A stretch of 64,000 nt of DNA, from positions 236,880-300,879 of the forward strand of contig NZ_KE159711.1 of the NCBI RefSeq assembly GCF_000403435.2, given 5' to 3'. A program made the position numbers and the translations under genes. The notes below the pieces were generated by a model, which ran no database searches, was not told where the DNA came from, and worked only from the letters and a program-made list of their open reading frames with translations. The number at the start of each line of letters is the position of its first letter. Within the stretch, counting starts at the first letter, position 1. The DNA comes from Oscillibacter sp. 1-3 (GTDB taxonomy: Bacteria > Bacillota > Clostridia > Oscillospirales > Oscillospiraceae). This document shows positions 26,919 through 34,969 of the stretch, in pieces.

Positions 26919-27627
26919 AAAATATCGGAATCGTATGCGAGGGTCCAACAGACTTTATTATTCTTCAAGCCGTGATTGATGCCATCACCGGGGAAAGCAA
27001 CGGTTTTACCTCTTGCAGCCAGAGCCCGATGTAATTGGTCGGTATGAAAATGGTTGGAAAGGTGTTTGGAAATGGTGCATAGATCATGCCGACATCAAAA
27101 AACAGTTTATGAACAGTATCCAGCCTGCACTGGATCTCCTGATCATCCAGATGGATGGTGATGTCTCCAGGAAAGAAAAGCCAGCCCATTGCAGCTGTGA
27201 CCCCACTGTATGTCCTGACAGAGAAAGTCTGAACCCTCTGTATTGTAACACGATAACCTGCCCGGTTACACTGCCCTGCAATAGACATAGCGCCCCTGTA
27301 ACCGGCTACATAGATCATCTGAAAAGTTTGATTTCCTCTAAACTGATTGATATAGATGACACCTGTGTTGTGGTTCCCTGCGATAGTTTAGAAGCCTGGA
27401 TTGTGGCAGCGTATGACGGCCCGAAGGATGTTGAGTCTTTTGAAGACCCTTGGAAACAAATTATTCTCAGAGGAGCTCCTTATCATGGTGTCCGGATTCC
27501 ACGCCAAAAAAAGAGCGCCAAAGTTTTTAGAGAGTTTGCTCCAGTTGTCTGCCGGAACTGGCAGCAGGTAACGCGGCTCTGTCAGAGCGCAAGAGACTTT
27601 GAGCAAACTATCCGTTCCTTTACATAG
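26915..27627 (+). pseudogene. TOPRIM-like nuclease partner of the AAA ATPase, single-base frameshift
   Basis: The ATG at 26915 opens MKNIGIVCEGPTDFIILQ, with the EGPTD motif that bears the catalytic Glu of TOPRIM-like proteins. The frame stops at 27032. The rest (FYLLQPEPDVIG... through LLIIQMDGDVSR, whose DGD supplies the second acidic site, and VVPCDSLEAWIVAAYD) continues in another frame to 27627. The halves join if one T is added to the run of four at 27004-27007. Repaired, it would be about 237 residues. RloB, DUF4276 and PARIS AriB-like proteins share this motif layout and ATPase partnership. It is a mutated gene, a phase-variable tract or a sequencing slip. Confidence 0.75.
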
Positions 27628-27630
27628 CAT

Positions 27631-27674
27631 AAAGCAACTATTTTAGAAGTCCCAATTCGACTTCGTGTTCCCGG
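27631..27674 (+). repeat. Left copy of a 44-bp inverted repeat
   Basis: Its reverse complement matches 31549-31592 at 35 of 44 positions, including two unbroken 10-base blocks (CCGGGAACAC and CGAATTGGGA). It begins 4 bases after the TOPRIM-like gene's stop. The copies face each other across about 3.9 kb holding the endonuclease, transposase and second sigma/anti-sigma genes. Confidence 0.7.
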
Positions 27675-27727
27675 TAGAATCTTCTAAATAAATATTTATA
27701 TCAATGCAATAATTATACAACAGCTGC

Positions 27728-27766
27728 AAAAAGAGACTGCTCACCATAGGTGGACAGTCTCTTTTT
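27728..27766 (+). terminator. Terminator after the ATPase/TOPRIM pair
   Basis: AAAAAGAGACTG (27728-27739) pairs perfectly with CAGTCTCTTTTT (27755-27766), with a T run built into the 3' arm. Confidence 0.85.
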
Positions 27767-28021
27767 GGCTTTCGTTATAATAAACAGTTTCACCATCTTG
27801 TTTTTGGTCATTGTTCTGAATTTCAAGAAATGAATTTTGAGAGTAGAAAAAGACAGCTACTCATGTTCGCTTATATTATCAATCATTCTGTTCGAGGGCT
27901 GAACAGTTAAAAGGCCTAATACATCATCGACCAAATGGAACATATAGCGTGTTGTACTGACTTCCTCTATGTGGTGTTGAACTTAAAAAACAGTTCAATA
28001 CTTTTTTAGGAGGCATACATC
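27767..28021. other. AT-rich intergenic region upstream of the endonuclease
   Basis: No gene is supported. A 7-bp dyad TTGAACT...AGTTCAA at about 27977-27998 lies 25 bases before the endonuclease start and could be an operator. AGGAGG precedes the ATG by 8 bases. Confidence 0.4.
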
Positions 28022-28051
28022 ATGCAGGCGAACATCATGCAGGCGAACATC
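28022..28051 (+). repeat. 15-bp tandem duplication at the endonuclease start codon
   Basis: ATGCAGGCGAACATC occurs twice back to back and encodes MQANI-MQANI. Each unit carries an ATG; the first is best placed relative to AGGAGG (8 bases). It looks like a recent slippage duplication. Confidence 0.9.
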
Positions 28052-28714
28052 ATTCCTGAGAACATCGTCTTTAACAATTGCTATTCAGGTACAGAGTTTG
28101 AAAACAAAACGGTAGACTTTCTTCGACTGGCTGGACTCACAGCTAACAGAGTAGGTAAAGCTAATGATGGAGGTATTGACATTGAAGCGAGTGTGAATAT
28201 TCAAGGGGTTAAATATTCATATTACATTCAATGCAAGTATTACAACAAGCCTTTGGGCAAGGGCCCAATTCAAGAGGTTTATTCTGGAGCGGCATTTTAC
28301 AATAATATTGGAAAGCCCGTTGTCATTACCAATAACGAAGTGACATTCAATGCCAGAACTTATGCCAAAAAATTGGGTGTAGAGATCATTGCGGATTCTG
28401 AATGGGATGAAATTAAAGACACTTGTAATTCCAAGAAAGCAAAATATCAACATACTGGTTTATTGGGAATAATTATTTCGAGTGCAATTAAAAACGCAGA
28501 ATACGCTAAACGATCTGTAGCAACTGAACAAGACCATATTGTACCAGAATTAAGTGATAAAGACGAGTACAGACTTCAACTCCAATCTGATTTTGATATG
28601 GCGGAGGAATACTTGAAGGAGGAGGAACGCTTACAACAAAAAGCTCTCAAATATCGGAGGATGGCACTCGAGCGGCAGAAAAAAGCGATTCTAGCAAGTC
28701 TTGACTATGGTTGA
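28022..28714 (+). CDS. Mrr-type restriction endonuclease (PD-(D/E)xK fold)
   Basis: 230 residues. The Mrr_cat core is at about 18-120: an N-terminal helix (TEFENKTVDFLRLAGL), the acidic motif ANDGGIDIEA, and the QxK motif YYIQCKYY. The family cuts foreign, often modified, DNA. The C-terminal 60 residues form a charged helix or coiled coil (EEYLKEEERLQQKALKYRRMALERQKK). It is AT-rich compared with flanking DNA, which suggests transfer. It is 54 bases upstream of an IS1595-type transposase in the same direction and might be its passenger. Confidence 0.85.
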   Translation: MQANIMQANIIPENIVFNNCYSGTEFENKTVDFLRLAGLTANRVGKANDGGIDIEASVNIQGVKYSYYIQCKYYNKPLGKGPIQEVYSGAAFYNNIGKPVVITNNEVTFNARTYAKKLGVEIIADSEWDEIKDTCNSKKAKYQHTGLLGIIISSAIKNAEYAKRSVATEQDHIVPELSDKDEYRLQLQSDFDMAEEYLKEEERLQQKALKYRRMALERQKKAILASLDYG

Positions 28715-28768
28715 AGGGTAAGCACCGCAGAGGGTGCAAACAATTTAATAGCATTAGTAGGTTTTACA

Positions 28769-29959
28769 ATGTCCGACTTCTTCAACGAAGCGTTGAAGGG
28801 TGGCCTTGATAGTTTGACAGCTGACCAACTGGATGAACTGATAATCATGGCACAAGCAAAAAGGTCGGAAAGTAAAGGGAAAAAGGAAATTAAAACGTCG
28901 GATAGTTGTCCATTCTGTGGGAGTATCAGGATTAAAAAGCATGGAAAGTCTAAAAAGGGTACTCCAAGAATAATTTGTAAGGATTGTGGTAAGACATTTT
29001 CGTCTGACATAGATATACTTGACCAAAACTCTCGTCTGTCAGATACACAACTTGCAGCTTTATATGTGGGGATTGTAGAGAATCAAACAATTGGGAATCT
29101 TGCTCAAAAGATGAATGTCAGTAGATCAACAGCGGCACAGCACAAATTAAAGGTCATGGACATTCTTTTTCAACGGATGATGGCGCAATATAGTGTATTA
29201 GATACAGAGGGGAAACATAATTTCAAATTTGAAGGTGAAGTGCAATGTGATGAATGTTTTTGTACTGTATCATTTAAAGGTAAACGCGACCCGGAGTTTT
29301 TCATATTCACATTGAAAAGATTTCCCAGGCATAACTGTTCCAACGCAGATCAAGAGGAATATTTGAAAAAGCATGGTCTATGGACGAGGGTAATATCAAT
29401 ACCAGGTTATTTAAAGGAACTGCGGGAGAACACCAAGAGATACAAAAGAGGAATCAGCAATGAACAGGCCTGTATTGTTGTTGCGGCGGATGATGAAAAG
29501 AACTTAATAGCAAAACCTGTTTCTGTTGGCAGATTAGAAACAGAAGATGTTAAAAAATTGTTATCAGGGCATTTTGATAGTGATAGCACTCTAATTACTG
29601 ACAGTCATTCAGCCTATCCGATTTTGGCAAAGAGCGAAAATATTCGTCATGTTCAAATCAAAGCAGATAAGCACACTGAAGGCAGATATAATCTTGCAAA
29701 TGTCAATGGAATTCATTCACAGATAGAAAAATTCATGCCAGAATCAGCAGAACGTATCCCAGCAACAAAGTATTTGAATCAATACATGGCTTTGTTTACA
29801 TGGCAATGGATACATAAAGGTTTATCACTGGATGAAAGGGTTATTCTACTCAAACGTACTCTTGCAGACAGTTGGGATGATTACAAAGAATCCTATGACA
29901 GCATAAAATCTCGTCCGCTTGACATTAACACCAAAGGTCAATTCCCTAATGTGGTGTGA
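28769..29959 (+). CDS. IS1595-family (ISXO2-like) transposase
   Basis: 396 residues. A zinc ribbon (CPFCGS...CKDCGKTF, about 47-78) and HTH (TIGNLAQKMNVSRSTAAQHK) precede the ISXO2-like catalytic domain, with VQCDECFC (first Asp), LITDSHSAYPILA (second Asp) and NVNGIHSQIEKFM (the Asn/His-type third position typical of this family). Full length with no frameshift, so it may be active. I could not define its terminal repeats with confidence. Codon use is AT-rich like the neighbouring endonuclease. Confidence 0.85.
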   Translation: MSDFFNEALKGGLDSLTADQLDELIIMAQAKRSESKGKKEIKTSDSCPFCGSIRIKKHGKSKKGTPRIICKDCGKTFSSDIDILDQNSRLSDTQLAALYVGIVENQTIGNLAQKMNVSRSTAAQHKLKVMDILFQRMMAQYSVLDTEGKHNFKFEGEVQCDECFCTVSFKGKRDPEFFIFTLKRFPRHNCSNADQEEYLKKHGLWTRVISIPGYLKELRENTKRYKRGISNEQACIVVAADDEKNLIAKPVSVGRLETEDVKKLLSGHFDSDSTLITDSHSAYPILAKSENIRHVQIKADKHTEGRYNLANVNGIHSQIEKFMPESAERIPATKYLNQYMALFTWQWIHKGLSLDERVILLKRTLADSWDDYKESYDSIKSRPLDINTKGQFPNVV

Positions 29960-29973
29960 TAATAATGATTTTG

Positions 29974-30005
29974 AAATGGGCCAGACACTGTTCTGGCCCA
30001 TTTTT
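29974..30005 (+). terminator. Terminator after the transposase gene
   Basis: GAAATGGGCCAGA pairs with TCTGGCCCATTTTT around a 6-base loop, 15 bases past the stop, with a T run. Confidence 0.85.
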
Positions 30006-30109
30006 AATGATATCATGTAGGCAGTATGATATAATAAGAAAAAAATTTTTCAAAATAGGTGTCAGATTTTTGCCTAGAAGTTGTGTATATAGGTGGAAGG
30101 AGGATTTGT

Positions 30110-30670
30110 ATGGATGATAATGGCATAATCCAGCTCTATTGGGATAGGAATGACCAAGCCATAAAAGTAACATCCGATAAATATGGTCATTACTGCAAAG
30201 CTATTGCAAGGAATATTTTAAACAATGAAGAAGATGCAGAGGAATGTGTCAATGATACCTATCTAAACGCCTGGAACTCCATGCCAACCCATTGGCCTGA
30301 ACAGTTGGCAACATTCCTCGGTAAAATCACACGGAACCTAGCTTTTAACAGGTACAAGCACAATCATACCGAAAAACGCGGTGGGGAAAAAATAACACTT
30401 GTTTTAGACGAATTGACCGACTGCATATCGGACGTTGATGATGTGGAGCAAATCATTGACCGTCAGGAACTAATAAAGGCTATCAATTCATTCGTCAGAA
30501 GTCTTTCGGTAAGCAAGCGAAATATATTTGTACGGCGCTATTGGTATGCGGACTCAGTCACAGAAATTGCACATGACAATGGAATGTTGCAGGGAACCGT
30601 ATCAAAGACACTGGAACGGACAAGAAAAGAGTTAAAAGCATATTTGACAGAAAGGGGCTTTGAGATATGA
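30110..30670 (+). CDS. ECF-type RNA polymerase sigma factor (second copy)
   Basis: 186 residues. Region 2 reads NEEDAEECVNDTYLNAWNSMP and region 4 LSVSKRNIFVRRYWYADSVTEIAHDNGMLQGTV. It is paralogous to the sigma factor at 2780-3334. The start MDDNGIIQLYW is fixed by AAGGAGG 8 bases upstream. It overlaps the anti-sigma gene by 4 bases (ATGA). It lies within the inverted-repeat-bracketed segment, so it may have moved with it. Confidence 0.87.
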   Translation: MDDNGIIQLYWDRNDQAIKVTSDKYGHYCKAIARNILNNEEDAEECVNDTYLNAWNSMPTHWPEQLATFLGKITRNLAFNRYKHNHTEKRGGEKITLVLDELTDCISDVDDVEQIIDRQELIKAINSFVRSLSVSKRNIFVRRYWYADSVTEIAHDNGMLQGTVSKTLERTRKELKAYLTERGFEI

Positions 30671-31404
30671 GAAAAGAAGATTTCTTTGAAGTCCTTGGTG
30701 AACTTGATGACGACATTGTGAAAGGGGCTAAAATAACTATGAAGAAAAAAATGAATTGGAAGGCTTGGGGTGCAATGGCAGCTTGCCTGTGCCTTATTGT
30801 TGCAGGCACTACTGCTCTTTTACAGCAGGATTCTTCAACAATACTCGGTGGAATTTCGATTCCCGGTACTGGCGGCACTGCTGGAATTGATGCCGGAAAC
30901 AGCGATGGGATGACATCAACATACAGCGTTGCCGTATATCCTAGCACCGAGAGCGAAGAAAATGTAGAATCGGCAGAAGTGGCAAGCCTGACAGAAGAAG
31001 AAACCTTGGCACATCCATTAGCAGAACACCTTCCCAATCAGTTGCCAGACGGTTTTCACTATGGGCGCGGAAGCGTTTATAACACAACGATGAAAGATGG
31101 AACCCAGTATAATATGTTGAGAATTGAATACATTACCGGCGAGATACCAGAACCAGAATTTGCAGAGGACGGCGGAGAGGTTGTACCCAATCCGGAACTA
31201 CTCGGAGACTCTTTTACTGTATGTGTTATGAACTATGAACCGGAAACTGATATAAGCATTTATTCCAGTCAGGAGGATATAACAATATCGCTTCTTGAAA
31301 AAGATGAGGCGGCTTATATTCATTCTGGAGATTACTATATTGGCGTTTTTACTGATACAGCGGAACTGGAAAATGTGTTAGACGCTTTGAGAAATATTAA
31401 GTAG
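30667..31404 (+). CDS. Membrane-anchored anti-sigma factor-like protein
   Basis: 245 residues. A cytoplasmic N-terminus (MRKEDFFEVLGELDDDIV) precedes a transmembrane helix at about 35-52 (GAMAACLCLIVAGTTALL), a Gly/Ser/Thr-rich stalk, and an extracytoplasmic domain of about 130 residues. The arrangement parallels the pair at 1944-3334. Coupled to the sigma gene. The outer domain is not a known sensor family. Confidence 0.7.
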   Translation: MRKEDFFEVLGELDDDIVKGAKITMKKKMNWKAWGAMAACLCLIVAGTTALLQQDSSTILGGISIPGTGGTAGIDAGNSDGMTSTYSVAVYPSTESEENVESAEVASLTEEETLAHPLAEHLPNQLPDGFHYGRGSVYNTTMKDGTQYNMLRIEYITGEIPEPEFAEDGGEVVPNPELLGDSFTVCVMNYEPETDISIYSSQEDITISLLEKDEAAYIHSGDYYIGVFTDTAELENVLDALRNIK

Positions 31405-31426
31405 ATTCATGCCCTTGTTTTGAAAA

Positions 31427-31454
31427 AAAGCTGCTCCGATTTTGGGGCAGCTTT
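31427..31454 (+). terminator. Terminator of the sigma/anti-sigma operon
   Basis: AAAGCTGCTCC pairs with GGGGCAGCTTT (one wobble) 23 bases past the anti-sigma stop, followed by CTTCTTG. Confidence 0.75.
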
Positions 31455-31548
31455 CTTCTTGAAATTTGCACACGCATCATGGACAAGATAAATTCAGATA
31501 ATTTTGTAGAAATGAATGCTTATACACTAGAACATCGGATTTTAGTCA

Positions 31549-31592
31549 CCGGGAACACAAAAGCGAATTGGGAGTTTTAGAAATGCTGCTTT
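31549..31592 (+). repeat. Right copy of the 44-bp inverted repeat
   Basis: Inverted match to 27631-27674 (35 of 44). It lies in non-coding DNA between the anti-sigma terminator and another hairpin. No protein-coding frame crosses it. Confidence 0.7.
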
Positions 31593-31646
31593 CCTGTTGC
31601 CATAGCGCAGTTCTAACATACTATTTAGGAATGAACGGAATATTTT

Positions 31647-31673
31647 AACGGCGGTTCAAACTGAACCGCCGTT
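31647..31673. terminator. Perfect 12-bp hairpin in non-coding DNA
   Basis: AACGGCGGTTCA and TGAACCGCCGTT around a 3-base loop. A TTCCTCTTG tail follows on the plus strand. No gene directly upstream uses it; the span from 31455 to 31791 otherwise holds only the inverted repeat. Confidence 0.6.
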
Positions 31674-31791
31674 TCCTCTTGCAAAATAGGGGGTATCAAA
31701 GCCACCCATTTTAAGGACAGGGCGGTTCAGGAAGCCACCATCATGTCCTTTCCAATTTTTATGATATAACTGCCCGATAAACTGCAGTTTA

Positions 31792-32157
31792 TCATACAAA
31801 TATACACCAATATACTCCAAATTTATCTATCAAAGAGAACATACAAGGACTATAATCACATGGACCCATCGGAATGCAGATAGTTGCCTCTTCCCGCAAA
31901 ACTTCATATGCCTTTTTTACATACTCTTCCCCGCCTTCGCCGAAATGAAAGCAAAATTGCATGGTATTTCCTACAACAAGGCCATCTGTCAATTCCGACA
32001 CAGCCAATATCTGCCCATGAGCATTTAGTTCAGAGTGCATGTATCCACCATTCCCATCAGGGTACAAACCAAGAATTTCAGCTTCAAACGCTCTCTGATA
32101 GGTATGAACAGCCTCAGCGCTGCCTTTAACATATACTTGCATCATTGACCTTAACAT
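31792..32157 (-). CDS. VOC-family (glyoxalase/PhnB-like) protein
   Basis: 121 residues covering one VOC half-barrel unit. It starts MLRSMMQVYVKGSAEAVHTYQRAFEAEILG, has YMHSELNAHGQILAVSEL in the middle and ends FSLIDKFGVYWCIFV. His and Glu positions that bind metal in some family members are partly present. A GAGGGGG site sits 8 bases before the ATG. Family members include isomerases, dioxygenases and resistance proteins; no substrate can be given. Confidence 0.8.
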   Translation of the reverse strand: MLRSMMQVYVKGSAEAVHTYQRAFEAEILGLYPDGNGGYMHSELNAHGQILAVSELTDGLVVGNTMQFCFHFGEGGEEYVKKAYEVLREEATICIPMGPCDYSPCMFSLIDKFGVYWCIFV

Positions 32158-32468
32158 ATAAATATCCCCCTCAAATCCCGGCTATTGTTCTATGACAATC
32201 ATCAGAAGCAGCGACATACTGTAGATGAACCGTTAATAATTTTGTATGTTGCTATTATATTATCATAGACACCCAGTAAATTCAATACAAGTCGGTGAAA
32301 TCGCTTAAACGGTATCCCAACAACCATGGTCTTTAATAAAGACATACTCTATCAAATCTTGCAGAGTAAAAAGCTGCATTTGAGTTACCCCTTGGGATTA
32401 CCAGTGTGCAAAATCTTTCGAGCATATCATGCGTTCTCTTGTATGAAAATTCCCTTCGTACATACCGA
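32158..32468. other. Intergenic region, no gene supported
   Basis: About 310 mixed AT-rich bases upstream of the VOC gene. Short open frames lack ribosome sites. It probably holds the VOC promoter. Confidence 0.4.
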
Positions 32469-32511
32469 AGCAGGACACGGCAGCCGCTATCGTGGCTGTC
32501 GTGTCCTGCCT
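32469..32511 (-). terminator. Terminator of the VanY operon
   Basis: An 18-bp stem with two mismatches (AAGCAGGACACGGCAGCC with GGCTGTCGTGTCCTGCCT), one base beyond the stop of the CofE-like gene. Confidence 0.7.
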
Positions 32512-32512
32512 G

Positions 32513-33220
32513 TTATGTTTGTTGAATTTCCCGAATCAGGATGAATGGGGTAAGCTGCCGGTTCTGACCAGCCGGATTATCTACAATTAGCGCAAGGAGT
32601 TGATCCTGCTTCCAGTCTCTCAGCTGATTCCCTTTACCCAGCAGGTCTACATCCAGGTCGTTGGCATCCACAATCATCATAACAACTCCGGTCCGTTTAT
32701 AAACCTCATTGCAGACCATGTCTGGATTCCTGGGAACGCGGATGCCGATGTGCTTATATTCTGGGATGTCTTCTCCGTAGAAGCCGTCCAATCCCCGGAC
32801 CTCCTCTCCGAGGAGCCGGTAGAAAGTGCCGTGGATGCCCCGCAGCTTGTCCAGACCGGCTCGGACCGCTGCCCAGAGCACCCGGCCCAAACCGCAGGTG
32901 TTGATGGCAAACTGCATCTTCACCGGCAGGCCCATGCCCGGTCCCGCCGCAGTCTGCCGGACAAAGCGGGAGAGCAGCTTGGCCCAGAAGCCGGGGCGCA
33001 CCTGGTCCTCTGTCACCACCCGTCCCTGACACAGGGCGATCACCTTCTCGCTGGAGGAAAGGATATCCCCTGGCTGATAGACGGGCTTAACATATCGTTC
33101 AACAAGGTCGATATAGCTTTCCCCCGCTTGGACGAAATGTGTGGTAATGGCATGGCGGGCATAGATTTTCCCGTTTGCCTGGATCAATACGTCCTTTCCC
33201 TCATTTGCGTAAAATTCCAT
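32513..33220 (-). CDS. CofE-like (coenzyme F420-0:L-glutamate ligase family) protein
   Basis: 235 residues. Key stretches are YVKPVYQPGDILSSSEKVIALCQGR, FAINTCGLGRVLWAAVRAGLDKL and RVPRNPDMVCNEVYKRTG...IVDANDLDVDLLG, all typical of the F420 ligase fold. Firmicutes with this protein usually lack F420 synthesis, so its ligase substrate is unclear; peptide or wall metabolites are possible. Its start overlaps the VanY stop by one base, placing it last in the VanRS/VanY operon. Confidence 0.75.
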   Translation of the reverse strand: MEFYANEGKDVLIQANGKIYARHAITTHFVQAGESYIDLVERYVKPVYQPGDILSSSEKVIALCQGRVVTEDQVRPGFWAKLLSRFVRQTAAGPGMGLPVKMQFAINTCGLGRVLWAAVRAGLDKLRGIHGTFYRLLGEEVRGLDGFYGEDIPEYKHIGIRVPRNPDMVCNEVYKRTGVVMMIVDANDLDVDLLGKGNQLRDWKQDQLLALIVDNPAGQNRQLTPFILIREIQQT

Positions 33221-34173
33221 CAGGACACTCCCTCCAAATACTCCTCCAGGCAGACGCCCAGGGAATGGATCTGCTCCGCGTCCTCGTGCCCCACATAGCG
33301 GTAATGCCAGGGCTCATAGATGATACCGGTGATCTCGCTTTTGTCATTGGGATAGCGGAGGATGAAACCATACTCCCAGCTGTGCTCCATCAGCCACTTC
33401 TGCACAGCGGTGCTCTCCTGGGTTTCATCCAGATGCTGATTATTGATGTCCACAATATCCACTGCCAGTCCCAACTGATGCTCGCTAGTACCTGGGACTG
33501 CCACAGATTTCCCTGCCTCCACTGGGGCGTCAGCCTCAGAGTATCCTTGTGCTATCAGGCGGTCAACCTTATTCTGGAACAACTTCTCCTGGTACTCCTG
33601 TGTACGGTAGGCGGAGCAGATGACTGGGGACAGACCATCCGCCCGGCAAGCGTCCATCATGGCCTGTAAATCCGGATAGCACCGGCTATCCACTGAGAGC
33701 CCGTTCTTCAGTTCTGTCAGGGAGAGAGAATAGTCTGTCGGCAACGGGTTCCAGGGGTTTACCAGAAGCAGATTCCAGCTATCTTTGTCTGGTGTGGTAG
33801 TTTTGGGGCTGCCGCTGGCCTCTGGCGATGTGGAACTGGGATCCTGCTGGGTGCCGACTGAAGGCTCAGGCTGCAGCGGGAAAAAATTTGGGTCAGTTTG
33901 GGTAGAAGCACCTTGCTCGATAACCTTGAGCGTGTCTGTGGCAGAATCCGGATTGGTCTGGGTGGAGCTATTGGGCTGATAAGCGGTTTTCGCCAGTGAT
34001 GTGGAATCACCCTGCGCTGAGGCGTCCGGTTTGAATCCCATGATGCAAACCGCAAGCAGAAAGCAAAGAGCCGAAACAGGGAGAAACCAATTCCCCAATC
34101 CTCTGCTCCGTCTGCGTCTACGCCTGCGCACACGTTTGCCGCGAGACCGCATCATCACTTCTCCTTGGTTCAT
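33220..34173 (-). CDS. VanY-type D-alanyl-D-alanine carboxypeptidase (peptidase M15B)
   Basis: About 317 residues. A very basic cytoplasmic N-terminus (R-rich) and one transmembrane anchor (WFLPVSALCFLLAVCIMG) precede a Ser/Thr/Gln-rich stalk and the zinc peptidase domain. Catalytic motifs are PVICSAYRT, SEHQLGLAVDI (zinc His and Asp) and EPWHYRYVG (catalytic Glu, zinc His). It removes the terminal D-Ala of cell-wall stem peptides on the outer face. Start is ATG at 34173 (GAAGG upstream); an internal ATG 6 codons later also has a good site. In the same operon as a VanS/VanR-like pair. Confidence 0.88.
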   Translation of the reverse strand: MNQGEVMMRSRGKRVRRRRRRRSRGLGNWFLPVSALCFLLAVCIMGFKPDASAQGDSTSLAKTAYQPNSSTQTNPDSATDTLKVIEQGASTQTDPNFFPLQPEPSVGTQQDPSSTSPEASGSPKTTTPDKDSWNLLLVNPWNPLPTDYSLSLTELKNGLSVDSRCYPDLQAMMDACRADGLSPVICSAYRTQEYQEKLFQNKVDRLIAQGYSEADAPVEAGKSVAVPGTSEHQLGLAVDIVDINNQHLDETQESTAVQKWLMEHSWEYGFILRYPNDKSEITGIIYEPWHYRYVGHEDAEQIHSLGVCLEEYLEGVS

Positions 34174-34261
34174 GATAAGCACCTTCTTTATTTGAGATGC
34201 CTTTATCATAGCGGGAGGATAGAAAGAACCATTAACATTCCGGCAACGAAACTGCATCATT

Positions 34262-34969
34262 TTACTTAAAGATCGCTAAGCCGCCAAACAGTTTCAGTTC
34301 CAGCTCACAGACATCCAAGCCGTCCTGCAAATCAGCCCCAAAAACGAACTGGTATAGAATGCCGCCGGAATCAATGCCTTGAGACTCCTCTTTCACACTG
34401 ACAATTTCAATTCCATAGTAGCCCTGAAAGAATATGTTCCAGTTTGCAGCCAGGGCGTGGGCGGCATCCGTATCTCGGGGCGTAGGGCTGCTCACCAGAA
34501 ACTGTACGGCCTTACCCGTCGTGTCATCAATCCACATCTGGTATGGCACATTCTCGCTGTACGAATAACAGTTCCAAACCAGTGCGGAGCTGCCGTCGCC
34601 GCCAATTAAGAGAATCGGTTCAGCTCGTCCCTCTGCGTCTCGTATCAGTGCCAAATCGCCCACAGACAATAGGTCCATGGCCTCCATTTCAGTTAGCACC
34701 GCCTTAGCGGCTTCGATTGCATCCTGTTCGGTGAGCTTTGTTTCCTCCTCCCACAGGATGCTGTTACACTCTCCTGCAATCAGGCGGAGAACCGGACTTA
34801 CCCCAACATCCTGCTGGAGCGTCAGATTAACCGTATTAAGCAGGAACTCTTCCCGCAGGCTGCTGATCCGGCTGTCCTGCATTTGCGAAACTGCAAGGGG
34901 CATCGCCGCGCCCACAGTAATAAGCACGAGCGTAAACAGCGGGAGGATATATCGTTTGATTGTTCTCAT
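34262..34969 (-). CDS. Membrane-anchored extracytoplasmic protein of unknown function
   Basis: 235 residues. One N-terminal transmembrane helix or uncleaved signal (about 8-27) is followed by an outer domain without recognised motifs; it ends with alternating strands (YYGIEIVSVKEES...LYQFVFGADL). It overlaps the kinase stop by 4 bases and precedes the VanY gene, so it may modulate the kinase or the carboxypeptidase. Confidence 0.6.
   Translation of the reverse strand: MRTIKRYILPLFTLVLITVGAAMPLAVSQMQDSRISSLREEFLLNTVNLTLQQDVGVSPVLRLIAGECNSILWEEETKLTEQDAIEAAKAVLTEMEAMDLLSVGDLALIRDAEGRAEPILLIGGDGSSALVWNCYSYSENVPYQMWIDDTTGKAVQFLVSSPTPRDTDAAHALAANWNIFFQGYYGIEIVSVKEESQGIDSGGILYQFVFGADLQDGLDVCELELKLFGGLAIFK

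Noticed and set aside
27960-29965. Direct repeat ATGTGGTGT near 27967 and 29949 as target-site duplication of the IS1595-type element.
   Set aside because: The right copy lies inside the last codons of the transposase gene and matching inverted ends were not convincing.
32326-32544. 72-codon plus-strand frame between the VOC and CofE-like genes.
   Set aside because: It overlaps the terminator and the CofE-like gene end and has no ribosome site.
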